Notes under the pieces: model-generated
Databases searched by the model: none
Seen by the model: only the letters and a program-made list of their open reading frames with translations
What the model was told of the DNA's origin: nothing
In this document: one piece after another, positions 8,539 to 17,790 of the stretch
Layout of the letters: every line of letters begins with the position of its first letter
How positions within the stretch are numbered: the first letter of the stretch is position 1
Position numbers and translations under genes: made by a program
Source of the DNA: JBHJGP01 sp050331695
GTDB taxonomy: Bacteria > Pseudomonadota > Alphaproteobacteria > Geminicoccales > Geminicoccaceae
DNA: 64,000 nucleotides
Assembly: GCA_050331695.1 (NCBI GenBank)
Contig: JBHJGP010000009.1
Location: 1 to 64,000 of the forward strand
Direction of reading: 5' to 3'

Positions 8539-8831
8539 GGCTTGGCCGATGCCAGCGCCGCACTGTCGCGCATCGCCTCAAGTTCGGCCTGGACCTCGCC
8601 GAGCTCGCTTAGAACTTCGAGGGTGCGCGCCGCTTCGGCCGCATCGATGACACTCATGGCGAAGCCCACGTGCAAAAGCACCCATTGTCCGACGAGTTCG
8701 CCGAGCTCACCGGTTTCGGGCGCGACGCAGATGACGTTGGTCTCCCGTTCGACACCAGAGACCTCGACCATCGCGAGGAACCGTTCTGCATCGATTATCC
8801 GGGTGACTTGAGCCGGCACGCCTAGACACAT
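8535..8831 (-). CDS. hypC: Hydrogenase assembly chaperone HypC/HupF
   Basis: The start at ATG 8831 gives the invariant N-terminus MCLGVPAQV, where Cys2 binds the iron unit, and the conserved VLLHVGFAMS segment. At 98 residues it is slightly longer than the family average, with an acidic helical tail. The gene follows hypF by 4 bases and overlaps hypD by 4. It carries Fe(CN)2CO from HypD to the hydrogenase large-subunit precursor. Confidence 0.96.
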   Translation of the reverse strand: MCLGVPAQVTRIIDAERFLAMVEVSGVERETNVICVAPETGELGELVGQWVLLHVGFAMSVIDAAEAARTLEVLSELGEVQAELEAMRDSAALASAKP

Positions 8832-8835
8832 GGCG

Positions 8836-11187
8836 CTACGTTCCTCCGTCCGTCGCAACGGTTCTGGCGATACTGACCGCTGCCTGGCCAAGCGCGAGAC
8901 CACCGTCTCCGGCTGGAACCGCCCGGTGCTCGACGACATGGAAACCTTCCGCCGTCAGACGCTGACGCAGGAGCTTCGCCAAAAGAGTATTCTGAAATGT
9001 GCCGCCGGTAAGCGCAATGATGTCGCCGTGGCATGGCTTCGACCAAGCCGCTTGAACCAATGCGAGGAGACCGTTCGCCAGACCCGCATGGAAGCGACTG
9101 GCGACGATTTCAACATCGACGCCACCTGTGAGATCGGCAGCGATCTGGTTCCAGATCGGTCCCGGGTCGAGCACCAAGCCGTCAACCGACCGGGAGCAGG
9201 AGAAGGTGTAAGCCGCCGGCATGGCGCGGTTGCTTTCAGGATCTCCGCGTAGGGCGGCTGCTTGCACGCGCATCGCCGCCTCGCCTTCATAATCCTGACG
9301 ATCGACGGTGAGGTCGAGCGCGGCGCTCACCGCGTCGAACAGCCGCCCCGCGGAAGAGGCTGGCAGCGCGTTGATGCCCGCCCGGCGGGCAGCGAGCAGC
9401 GTGTCGACCGGTTTTCCCTCCAAGCGTTCGATCAAGGGTCGCGGCCAGGCGCAAAGATCGTCGCCGAAGACGTCGGCGAGCCGGGCGGCTAAATTGCGCC
9501 AGGGGTCGATGGCCGCCCGGTCACCACCGAGAAGCGCCGTCGGCCGGAGACCCCCCAAACGCCGGGCACATCGGTAGTCGACATAGAGGAGCTCGCAGCC
9601 CCACAAAGCGCCATTCTCGCCTAAGCCGACACCATCCAGAGCCAAAGCCGGAATAGGCTGGTGATCGAGCGGCACGCCGTGTTCCACCATCAGCGACGCG
9701 GCGTGGGCGTGGTGGTGGGGCACGAAATCCAAGGGAACGGCTTCGCGATCAGCGATCTCCTTGGCGACCAGGGCGGAACGATAGGCGGGGTGCGGATCGG
9801 CTACGATCCTCTCGGCCGTGAACCCGGTGAGTTCCGCCAGCAATGTCAGCGTCTGGCGGAAATCGGCCACCGCGCTCGGCTCAGCGAGATCGCCGATATG
9901 CTGTGACAACACAATTTCGCTGCCGCGAGCCAAGGCGAACGCATTCTTGAGATCGCCGCCCAGAGCCAGAACCTGGTCGTGGTTTTTTGGAAACCCCGGA
10001 GGCAAGCGGATCGGCCGTGGCGCCAAGCCGCGAGCGCGCCGGACGACCTGGCGCTGGCCGTCCATGATCTGGACCAGGCTATCGTCCGCCCTGTTCACGA
10101 TCGGCCGATCGTGGGTGAGAAAGCCGTCGGCGATCCGGCCCAGCCTATCGCGGGCCGCCTCTAGGTCGATCACCTGCGGCTCGCCGGAACGGTTGCCGCT
10201 GGTCATGACCAGCGGCTCGTCAAACGCCTGCAAAAGGATTGCATGGAGCGGCGTGTAGGGAAGCATGAGGCCGACCTGCTCGAGCCCCGGCGCGATGCCG
10301 GGAAGCTCGGTCCGCCAGGGTGCCAGGACGATTGGCGCAGCAGGCTCGATCAATGCCTTCCGGACCGCGTCGCTGATGATCGCCGTTCTCTCCGCCACGG
10401 CGATATCGCGAACCATCAAGGCGAACGGCTTGCGCGACCTTCGCTTTCGCGTTCGCAACCGGTCGACGGCCCCGGCGTTGGTGGCGAGCACCGCCAGATG
10501 AAAGCCCCCCAGCCCTTTCACGGCGACGATTTGGCCATCACGCAGCATGTTTACAGCTTGGTCAATCGCATCCACGTCTTCGGCCAAAAGCTCGCCCGGC
10601 ACCGGCCCCTCGAGCCAGAGCCGCGGGCCGCAGGCAGGGCAGGCGATCGGCTGCGCGTGATAGCGGCGGTTCCTGGGATCTGTGTATTCGACCCGGCAGT
10701 CGGCGCACATGGTGAACCTCCTCATCGAGGTTCGCTCGCGATCGTAGGGAAGACCCTCAACGATCGAAAACCGGGGGCCGCATTGCAGGCAGTTAACGAA
10801 AGGGTATCGATAGCGGTGGTCGGCGGGATCGCGCAGCTCTTCCAGGCAGTCTGCGCAGATTGCGGCGTCCGGCGTGATCGCAACTCGGCCGCCCGCTGGA
10901 TCGCTGACAGCGATCAGAAACTCGTCCGGACACACCGTCGCCGAAGGTCTTTCCGCAAGCAACGTCGTGGTAATCGTGTCGATGATGGCGAGCGTGGGCA
11001 AGTCACGCGTCAAACGGTTTTCGAACCGCGACAGTTTGGCGGGGCTGCCCCAAACCTGAATGGCGACACCGGCGCCGGTGTTACGAACGCTGCCGGCAAG
11101 GCCCTCCTCGTGGGCGAGCCGATAGACGAAGGGTCGAAAACCCACGCCTTGAATGGTTCCGCCAACATGGAACTCCAGGCCCGGCAT
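8836..11187 (-). CDS. hypF: Carbamoyltransferase HypF
   Basis: A full-length (783-residue) HypF: an N-terminal acylphosphatase domain (GTIQGVGFRPFVYRL), two zinc-finger units with paired CxxC motifs (CADC...CLQC and CADC...CPAC, about residues 110-190), a YrdC-like domain, and a C-terminal Kae1-like domain with HHHAHAASL and LTGGTFQN. It uses carbamoyl phosphate and ATP to carbamoylate HypE. I chose ATG 11187, which has an AAGGTG site upstream; GTG 11208 is also possible. It lies 40 bases after the GH65 gene in the same operon. Confidence 0.95.
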   Translation of the reverse strand: MPGLEFHVGGTIQGVGFRPFVYRLAHEEGLAGSVRNTGAGVAIQVWGSPAKLSRFENRLTRDLPTLAIIDTITTTLLAERPSATVCPDEFLIAVSDPAGGRVAITPDAAICADCLEELRDPADHRYRYPFVNCLQCGPRFSIVEGLPYDRERTSMRRFTMCADCRVEYTDPRNRRYHAQPIACPACGPRLWLEGPVPGELLAEDVDAIDQAVNMLRDGQIVAVKGLGGFHLAVLATNAGAVDRLRTRKRRSRKPFALMVRDIAVAERTAIISDAVRKALIEPAAPIVLAPWRTELPGIAPGLEQVGLMLPYTPLHAILLQAFDEPLVMTSGNRSGEPQVIDLEAARDRLGRIADGFLTHDRPIVNRADDSLVQIMDGQRQVVRRARGLAPRPIRLPPGFPKNHDQVLALGGDLKNAFALARGSEIVLSQHIGDLAEPSAVADFRQTLTLLAELTGFTAERIVADPHPAYRSALVAKEIADREAVPLDFVPHHHAHAASLMVEHGVPLDHQPIPALALDGVGLGENGALWGCELLYVDYRCARRLGGLRPTALLGGDRAAIDPWRNLAARLADVFGDDLCAWPRPLIERLEGKPVDTLLAARRAGINALPASSAGRLFDAVSAALDLTVDRQDYEGEAAMRVQAAALRGDPESNRAMPAAYTFSCSRSVDGLVLDPGPIWNQIAADLTGGVDVEIVASRFHAGLANGLLALVQAAWSKPCHGDIIALTGGTFQNTLLAKLLRQRLTAEGFHVVEHRAVPAGDGGLALGQAAVSIARTVATDGGT

Positions 11188-11227
11188 CCTTTTCACCTTT
11201 TTTACCACCGAAGGCGGATCACCGCGC

Positions 11228-13636
11228 TCAAAGGCTGATTCTCTGTGACGAACCTGGCTTCAACTCGAACAGCTGGTCACGACAACCAATGGTGACCGTC
11301 AGCGCCGGAAACTTGTCGGCAGCGATATCGATCTCGTCCTGACGGAGGATCAGCCGAAGCTGATTGCCCCGGTAGCGGAGACGCAAGCGCAGTTCCTTCA
11401 AATCCTCGGGCAGGAAGGGATTGAGCCACAGGACGTCGTCGCGGGTTTCGACGCCGGTGAAGATCCGAAGGACCGCGTCGACCGTGCCGGCCATGGCGCC
11501 CAGATGCACGCCCTCGGCGGTCGTGCCGCCCTGGGTGTCGGCGACATCGCTGTAGAGCGCTTCGCGGAGAAGTTGCCAGGCGCGTTCCCGATCCGAACGG
11601 TAAAGGACCCAGCCGTGAACGACCCGGCTGAGGGTCGAGCCGTGGGAGGTCCGCTGGGTGTAGTACTCGACGTTGGCCGGGATCGTCGCTGGATCGAAAT
11701 CGTAGCCCATCTGATCGAAAAGGGCAGCCAGTTCCTCGGCCGAAAACAGGTAGAACAGCATGAGCACGTCCGCCTGTTTGGACACTTTGTAGCGGTTGGG
11801 GGTGTCACCCTCGGCCTCGAGGATCCGGTCCAAACGCTGGATATCATCATGTTTGGCCCGGTAGCCTTCCCAATCGAATTCGTCGAGCGCCTCGTAGCCT
11901 TCAAACTGGCTGATGATGCCGTCGTCATGGAAAACCACTCGCATCCGCCGGCTGATCTCGTGCCATCGGTCGAACTCCGCGCGGGAGAGATCCATGCGGC
12001 GGCAAAGCTCATCGAGCCGGGTCGGCGGCAAGTGGTCGATAATGGCCAGCGCCTGACCGAGACACCAGGCCACCATCACATTGGTGTAGGCGTTGTTGTC
12101 GACACCGGGCTGCTCCGCGTCTGGATAGCCATCGTGATACTCATCCGGGCCCATGACGCCTTTGATCTCGTAGCGCTCGAGACCATCATTGTAGTTGGTC
12201 AACGAGGTAACGAAGCGGGCGATCTCGAACAGCATCTCAGCCCCATAATAGGCCATGAACTCGAGATCCCAGGTGGCCTGATAGTACTGCCAGATATTGT
12301 AGGCGATCGCGAGATTGACGTGACGCTGCAGCCGGCTGTTATCGGGGAGCCACCGGCCGGATTTGGGATTGAGGTGGAGCTGTTGGGTTTCCTCGCGGCC
12401 GTCGCTGCCGCTCTGCCAAGGGTACATGGCGCCGGCGAGCCCGGCTTCGCGGGCGGCGACCTTCGCCTCGTCCAGCCGCCGGTAGCGGTACTTCAGCAGC
12501 GAGCAGGTAATCGACGGGATCCTGAGATTGATCACAGGAAAGATGAACAGCTCATCCCAGAAGATGTGACCGCGATAGGCCTCGCCATGGAGGCCTCGGG
12601 CTGGGATGCCGACATCGAGGTCGATCACGTGGGGCGACGCGGTCTGAAGGAGATGGAAGGTATGAAGACGGAGGATGCGGCGGCCCTCGAGGTCGCGCTC
12701 CTCGTGATCATTGTAGGTCATGTCGACCTCGAACTGGCCCCAGAGCTCCGCCCAGGCGTGGGCGTGGCTGGTCAAAAGCTCGGCGAAGCTGGGCGCCCGT
12801 CGCGCCGATGTCGCCGCTGCCAAGCTAGGGCTGGCGATCGCATGGTCGCGGGAGGTGTGGATCGCGACGATCTTTTCGACCGTCAGCCGATCGCCGAGCT
12901 TGAGGTCGAGAGCGAAGGTGTCGGCAATATGATCCCGCCGATGTTCGATGCGATGGCCCACATCGATGCGTTCGCCGTTCAGGAGTGCGTGGGTCCGCGC
13001 GGCTTCAGCGATCTCGATCATCGACTGGTTGGTGCGTGCCGAGAGAACGATCACGTCATCCTCCAATCGCTGGGTGCCGAGCGGCTCCAGATGCTTATTG
13101 CTCAGGCTCGCGTAGCGCGCGACACCGGCATTGACGACCCGACCGTCGAGGCCCGAGTGGATCTCGATCCGTCCCGACCAGTTGACGGCCTCAATCATGG
13201 TTTCAATCGCCGCCAGGTGAGGGTTGGCCATGTGCATCAGCCGCCTCTGATCGATCCGGGTCTCCTGGCCCTTGGCGTCCCGGCAATGGATCCACCGATG
13301 AAGGATGCCATGCCGAAGGTCTAGCTCCTGGCGGTAACCCAAGATTTCCACCTTGTGCAGATCGAACCAGCCGGCGCCGTCGATGCGGATCGCAAGCGGC
13401 AGCCAGTTCGGCAGGTTCACAAGGTCTTCGTTCTCGATCACCCGCCCGGCGATTTCGGTGGTCAGCCGGTTATAGCCGCCCGCCAGATAGGTGCCTGGAT
13501 AATGCCAGTCCGACGCCGCGCTTTCCGGTGCCGCGCCGCGGGTCGCGATGTAGCCATTGCCAAGCACGCAGAGTGCTTCACGCAGTCGCTCCTGTTCGGG
13601 GTCGAAGCCGTCGAACACGAAGGACCATTCGCTCAT
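11228..13636 (-). CDS. GH65 family disaccharide phosphorylase (trehalose phosphorylase-like)
   Basis: The 802-residue protein has GH65 architecture: an N-terminal beta-sandwich, an (alpha/alpha)6 barrel with YRGHIFWDELF and GVMGPDEYH (general acid E499), KQADVLMLFYLF, and a C-terminal beta domain. GH65 phosphorylases split trehalose, kojibiose or maltose with phosphate to give beta-glucose 1-phosphate. The gene directly upstream, 15 bases away, encodes a beta-phosphoglucomutase/trehalose-phosphatase fusion, which supports trehalose or trehalose 6-phosphate as substrate. Together the two proteins (518 + 802 residues) correspond to one fused protein in mycobacteria (OtsB1, Rv2006), as I recall it. 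The precise sugar specificity cannot be read from sequence alone. Confidence 0.92.
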   Translation of the reverse strand: MSEWSFVFDGFDPEQERLREALCVLGNGYIATRGAAPESAASDWHYPGTYLAGGYNRLTTEIAGRVIENEDLVNLPNWLPLAIRIDGAGWFDLHKVEILGYRQELDLRHGILHRWIHCRDAKGQETRIDQRRLMHMANPHLAAIETMIEAVNWSGRIEIHSGLDGRVVNAGVARYASLSNKHLEPLGTQRLEDDVIVLSARTNQSMIEIAEAARTHALLNGERIDVGHRIEHRRDHIADTFALDLKLGDRLTVEKIVAIHTSRDHAIASPSLAAATSARRAPSFAELLTSHAHAWAELWGQFEVDMTYNDHEERDLEGRRILRLHTFHLLQTASPHVIDLDVGIPARGLHGEAYRGHIFWDELFIFPVINLRIPSITCSLLKYRYRRLDEAKVAAREAGLAGAMYPWQSGSDGREETQQLHLNPKSGRWLPDNSRLQRHVNLAIAYNIWQYYQATWDLEFMAYYGAEMLFEIARFVTSLTNYNDGLERYEIKGVMGPDEYHDGYPDAEQPGVDNNAYTNVMVAWCLGQALAIIDHLPPTRLDELCRRMDLSRAEFDRWHEISRRMRVVFHDDGIISQFEGYEALDEFDWEGYRAKHDDIQRLDRILEAEGDTPNRYKVSKQADVLMLFYLFSAEELAALFDQMGYDFDPATIPANVEYYTQRTSHGSTLSRVVHGWVLYRSDRERAWQLLREALYSDVADTQGGTTAEGVHLGAMAGTVDAVLRIFTGVETRDDVLWLNPFLPEDLKELRLRLRYRGNQLRLILRQDEIDIAADKFPALTVTIGCRDQLFELKPGSSQRISL

Positions 13637-13651
13637 CTCGGTCGGCTCGCT

Positions 13652-15208
13652 TTAGTTAGAATTGTTTCGCTGGTGCCGAATGAGCGCCTGCAGAAACGCG
13701 GCAACCTCATCCGTGTCGGCGAGAACGAAACTCGCCCAGGTCATCTGAACCGCGCCTTTGACGACGATACCCAGACCGTTTTCCTGCAGTTCGCGAAAGG
13801 CATCCTCGTCGGTAATATCGTCGCCGATATAGAGAGTGAGAACGTCGTCGCCGCCCAATCCGAGGGTTTCGAGAAGACTGCGCACCGCCCTGCCCTTATG
13901 CCAGTCGATGTCCGGCTGCAGATCGTAGACCATTTTGCCGAGGGTCCGTCGCAGTCCGGCATGGGTATCCACGACCTTGTCGGTGATCGCCTTCACCTGC
14001 GGCCTGTCGGCGTCTGCGACCAAACGATAGTGGACGGCAAGGCTCAGGCGTTTTCGTTCGATCAGAACGCCTTCTATGCTCCCGAGGCGGGATTTGAGTT
14101 CGACCTCGGCGGCGTCGAGCACGGGAAAATATTCCGCGCCGTGTTCAGCTACTGCCCGCTGGCTTCCCGGTCCGCCGATCTCGAAGCCGTGGCTACCGGC
14201 GTAGTAGAGCTTGTCCAAGGCCACCAAGCGCCGCAGGTCAGCAAGATCCCGGCCGCTGACGATCGCCACGGTGGCGACCTCAGCCAGCCGCTCCAGCGTG
14301 TCCCGCATGGGATCGGAGAGCAACGCCAACGCCGGCCGATCAACGATCGGGGTCAGCGTGCCGTCATAGTCCAGGCAGACAGCCAGTCGTCGGCCGGCCG
14401 CACAATCAATGGTGCCGCCCAGCGCCTTTAATCCTTGAGGAAGGGTGTCCACGTCACGCCGCCCGCTGCCCACCACCGGAACCTCGTTCAGTTCGGAAAC
14501 CACCAGATGAGCGCCGGCTTCGGCGAGCGCTTTCGCGTGGTGGGTACGATCGACCCCGATGACCAAACCGAAGCCGCCACGAACGCCGGCCTCGACGCCG
14601 GAGATCGCGTCCTCGACCACAACGGCCCGGCGTGGCTCGGTGTCGAGTGCCGCCGCCGCCCTGAGGAAAAGGTCCGGATCCGGTTTGCCTCTGAGAACGT
14701 GGGTCACGACGTCGTTACCGTCGACCCAGGCGTCAAACATCCCATCCAGACCAGCTTGTTCGACGATCGCTCGGCTATTGCGACTGGATGAGACCAGCGC
14801 CGTCTTCATTCCGACGCGGCGCACCCTACCCAGAAAATCCAGTGCCGCCGGAAAGGTGGTCACGCCATCCTTTTCAAGCGCCTCCAGGAACAAATCGTTC
14901 TTGCGCCGGGCGAGACCGTGGACCGTGGGCGCTGTCGGAAGATCATCGATCCGGCCTTCGGGGAGATCGATACCCCGTGCTGTCAGGAAGCTTTTGATAC
15001 CCTCGTGCCTAGGCTTGCCATCGACGAAGTTGCGGTAGTCTTGATCAACGTCGAAGGCCTGAAAACTCTCGCCATCCCGCGCCCGCAGGAAATCATCGAA
15101 CAGCTGCTTCCAGCACTGCGCGTGGAGCGCGGCGCTGTCAGTAAGAACGCCGTCCAGATCGAAAAGTACCGCATCGAAATTCTTCGTGCTCAAAGACGGG
15201 AAAGACAT
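13652..15208 (-). CDS. Beta-phosphoglucomutase / trehalose-6-phosphatase fusion
   Basis: Two HAD-superfamily domains lie in one 518-residue protein. Residues 10-245 are beta-phosphoglucomutase-like (FDLDGVLTD with D17 and D19; KPDPDLFL; VVVEDAISGVEAG). Residues 270-515 are OtsB-like (LDYDGTLTP with D280 and D282; SGRDL; GDDITDEDAF). The first would convert beta-glucose 1-phosphate to glucose 6-phosphate; the second would dephosphorylate trehalose 6-phosphate. No OtsA synthase is in the window. The gene is the first of the leftward trehalose/hyp operon and has an FNR/FixK-type box with a fitting -10 sequence upstream. Confidence 0.92.
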   Translation of the reverse strand: MSFPSLSTKNFDAVLFDLDGVLTDSAALHAQCWKQLFDDFLRARDGESFQAFDVDQDYRNFVDGKPRHEGIKSFLTARGIDLPEGRIDDLPTAPTVHGLARRKNDLFLEALEKDGVTTFPAALDFLGRVRRVGMKTALVSSSRNSRAIVEQAGLDGMFDAWVDGNDVVTHVLRGKPDPDLFLRAAAALDTEPRRAVVVEDAISGVEAGVRGGFGLVIGVDRTHHAKALAEAGAHLVVSELNEVPVVGSGRRDVDTLPQGLKALGGTIDCAAGRRLAVCLDYDGTLTPIVDRPALALLSDPMRDTLERLAEVATVAIVSGRDLADLRRLVALDKLYYAGSHGFEIGGPGSQRAVAEHGAEYFPVLDAAEVELKSRLGSIEGVLIERKRLSLAVHYRLVADADRPQVKAITDKVVDTHAGLRRTLGKMVYDLQPDIDWHKGRAVRSLLETLGLGGDDVLTLYIGDDITDEDAFRELQENGLGIVVKGAVQMTWASFVLADTDEVAAFLQALIRHQRNNSN

Positions 15209-15244
15209 GGCTTACCACTTGATTGGGGCCGGACGACGATGCGG

Positions 15245-15286
15245 ATTAAATATCGTCGATCAGTTCCTTCAATTGACATCCATCAA
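15245..15286 (-). promoter_or_regulatory. FNR/FixK box (15273-15286) and -10 of the leftward trehalose/hyp operon
   Basis: TTGACATCCATCAA at 15273-15286 fits the consensus TTGAY-N4-RTCAA. Its centre, 15279.5, is 41.5 bases upstream of a start at about 15238 on the minus strand, and the matching -10 position (15250-15245) reads TTTAAT, five of six to TATAAT. That is textbook class II geometry, with the PGM-OtsB start codon 30 bases downstream. The same box lies 67 bases upstream of ppsA on the plus strand, where the -10 match is poor. Confidence 0.65.
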
Positions 15287-15345
15287 ACGATGGCGGGCTT
15301 TGATCTGATCGGTTGGCCGTGAAGCAAACGACAGCTGAGGCAACC

Positions 15346-17763
15346 ATGGCCGGGACGTACATTCGTTGGTTTGGGGAACTGGGACTGGACGACGTTCCTG
15401 CGGTGGGCGGCAAGAACGCCTCACTCGGTGAGATGTACCGGCAATTGTCGGGACTTGGGCTCAAGGTCCCCAACGGCTTCGCGATCACCGCCGATGCCTT
15501 CCGCGACGCCCTGACGGCGGCAAATGCTTGGGACGAACTGCACCGCCTGCTCGACGACCTTGATAAAAGCGATGTGCGCAAGCTCCAAGCCGTTGGCGCC
15601 CACGCCCGGGACCTCGTCTACGCCGCCAGGCTGCCGAAGACAGCAGAAACGGAAATCCTTGAAGCGTACCGCAAATTGCGGGACGAGTATGGCGAGGACC
15701 TCAGTGTTGCCGTCCGCAGTTCCGCCACAGCCGAGGATCTGCCCACCGCGAGTTTCGCCGGTCAGCACGACACCTTCCTTAACGTCCACGGAGAAGCGAA
15801 CCTGTTGGACGCGGTCCGCCGCTGCAACGCGTCCCTGTTCACCGATCGGGCGATTTCCTATCGAACCGACCAGGGCTTCGACCACTTCAAGGTGGCGCTG
15901 TCGGCGGGCGTCATGAAGATGGTCCGCTCCGATCTTGCCGGCAGCGGCGTGATGTTCTCGATCGACACCGAAACCGGCTTCAGGGACGCGGTGTTCATCA
16001 CCGGCGCCTACGGTCTCGGCGAGAATGTGGTCAAGGGGACGGTCGATCCGGACGAGTTCCACGTTCACAAACCGACCTATCGGGACGGTTTTCGCGCCGT
16101 TTTGCGCCGCCATTTGGGCGACAAGCAGGTGAAGATGGTCTACGCCACTGGCCACACTCGCGAGCCGGTGAAAAACATCCCGACGCCGAAGGCAGACCGC
16201 CGGCGTTTTTGCGTCAGCGACGACGACGTCCTGTCCCTGGCCGGTCAGGCTATTCAGATCGAGGACCACTACAGCAAGGCCGCAGGCAGCTTCCGGCCGA
16301 TGGACATCGAGTGGGCGAAGGACGGCCTGGACGGCGAGCTCTACATCGTGCAGGCGCGACCCGAAACGGTCATTTCCCAGCGCTCGGCGATGGTCATGGA
16401 AAGCTACACCATGGGCGCCAGCGGTGAGGTGATCGTGAGCGGCCGCGCGGTCGGCACCAAGATCGGCACCGGCAAGGCGCGAGTGATCAAGGACCAGCAT
16501 AAGCTGGGCGACTTCCGGCCGGGCGAGGTCTTGGTCGCGGACACGACGACGCCCGACTGGGAGCCCGTGATGAAGACCGCCGGCGCGATCGTCACCAACC
16601 GTGGCGGCCGGACCTGTCACGCGGCGATCATCGCCCGCGAATTGGGAATCCCGGCGATCGTCGGTGCCGAGCATGCGACCGAGAAGCTGAAAGACGGTCA
16701 GGGGGTGACCGTGAGCTGCGCCGAAGGCGACACCGGCAGGGTCTATGAGGGCGAGTTGCCGTTCGAGGTGACGACCACCGACCTCAGCGAGATCAAGCGG
16801 CCCGCCACCCACATCATGGTCAATCTCGGCAACCCGGACCTGGCTTTTCAAACGAGCCAACTGCCCAATGACGGTGTTGGTCTGGCGCGGATGGAATTCA
16901 TCGTCAGCGAGGCGATCAAGGTTCACCCCATGGCGCTGGTCGAGCCCGAGAAGGTCGAGGACCCGGCCGTCCGTGAGGAGATCGAGAGGCTGGTGGCGCG
17001 ACACAGCTCGCCCACGGCCTATTTCGTCGAAACCCTGGCCGAGGGGGTGGGCACGATCGCCGCGGCCTTCTATCCGAAACCGGTCATCGTCCGCATGTCG
17101 GACTTCAAGACCAACGAATACGCGGCGCTGATCGGCGGCCGCTGGTTCGAGCCGGAGGAGGCCAACCCGATGATCGGCTTCCGTGGGGCTTCTCGTTATG
17201 CCCATCCGGCCTACGAGCCCGGTTTCGCGCTCGAGTGCCAGGCCATGCGTCGGGTGCGCGAGACCATGGGTCTCACCAATCTGAAGCTCATGATCCCGTT
17301 CTGCCGGCGGATCGACGAGGCGAAGAGGGTCATCGACGTGATGGCCAGCCACGGGCTGGAGCGCGGCAAGGACGGTCTCGAGATTTACGTCATGTGCGAG
17401 ATCCCGAACAATATCGTCCTGGTCGATCAGTTCGCCGAACTGTTCGACGGTTTCTCGATCGGCTCGAACGATCTGACCCAACTGGTCCTCGGCGTCGATC
17501 GCGATTCCGAGATGGTGGCCTTCGAGTTCGACGAGCGTGATCCGGGCGTGTTGGAGATGTTGCGGCTCGCGGTCGAAGGCGCCAAGCGCAATGGCCGTCA
17601 TTGCGGTATCTGCGGTCAGGCGCCGTCCGATTATCCCGAGATCGCCGAGTTCTTGGTGAAAGTCGGGATCGAATCCATCAGCCTGACCTCGGACCGGGTG
17701 ATTGAGACGACCTTGTCCGTGCTCGAGCTGGAGGAAAAGCTGGGCCGGGCACCGCGCAGCTGA
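15346..17763 (+). CDS. ppsA: Phosphoenolpyruvate synthase
   Basis: An 805-residue PEP synthase with the three expected parts: an N-terminal ATP-grasp domain (VGGKNASLGEMY, VRSSATAEDLP), the phosphohistidine swivelling domain (GGRTCHAAIIARELG, H425) and the C-terminal PEP/pyruvate barrel (GSNDLTQLVLGVDRD, CGICGQAPSD). It makes PEP from pyruvate and ATP, and in this setting it could restart gluconeogenesis or balance pyruvate under low oxygen. ATG 15346 with GAGG six bases upstream was chosen over TTG 15313 and GTG 15319. The gene is divergent from the PGM-OtsB gene across an FNR/FixK-type box and converges with the hydrogenase operon. Confidence 0.96.
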   Translation: MAGTYIRWFGELGLDDVPAVGGKNASLGEMYRQLSGLGLKVPNGFAITADAFRDALTAANAWDELHRLLDDLDKSDVRKLQAVGAHARDLVYAARLPKTAETEILEAYRKLRDEYGEDLSVAVRSSATAEDLPTASFAGQHDTFLNVHGEANLLDAVRRCNASLFTDRAISYRTDQGFDHFKVALSAGVMKMVRSDLAGSGVMFSIDTETGFRDAVFITGAYGLGENVVKGTVDPDEFHVHKPTYRDGFRAVLRRHLGDKQVKMVYATGHTREPVKNIPTPKADRRRFCVSDDDVLSLAGQAIQIEDHYSKAAGSFRPMDIEWAKDGLDGELYIVQARPETVISQRSAMVMESYTMGASGEVIVSGRAVGTKIGTGKARVIKDQHKLGDFRPGEVLVADTTTPDWEPVMKTAGAIVTNRGGRTCHAAIIARELGIPAIVGAEHATEKLKDGQGVTVSCAEGDTGRVYEGELPFEVTTTDLSEIKRPATHIMVNLGNPDLAFQTSQLPNDGVGLARMEFIVSEAIKVHPMALVEPEKVEDPAVREEIERLVARHSSPTAYFVETLAEGVGTIAAAFYPKPVIVRMSDFKTNEYAALIGGRWFEPEEANPMIGFRGASRYAHPAYEPGFALECQAMRRVRETMGLTNLKLMIPFCRRIDEAKRVIDVMASHGLERGKDGLEIYVMCEIPNNIVLVDQFAELFDGFSIGSNDLTQLVLGVDRDSEMVAFEFDERDPGVLEMLRLAVEGAKRNGRHCGICGQAPSDYPEIAEFLVKVGIESISLTSDRVIETTLSVLELEEKLGRAPRS

Positions 17764-17790
17764 TCGGGGAGTGAAGGCTCAGCGTCGGTA

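Noticed and set aside
11504..13324. Plus-strand open frame of 606 codons opposite the GH65 gene
   Set aside because: Antisense shadow of a gene with clear catalytic motifs; composition shows no protein family.
15421..17601. Minus-strand open frame of 726 codons opposite ppsA
   Set aside because: It is the antisense of a well-conserved PEP synthase, has no ribosome binding site or family motif, and reflects GC-rich codon bias.
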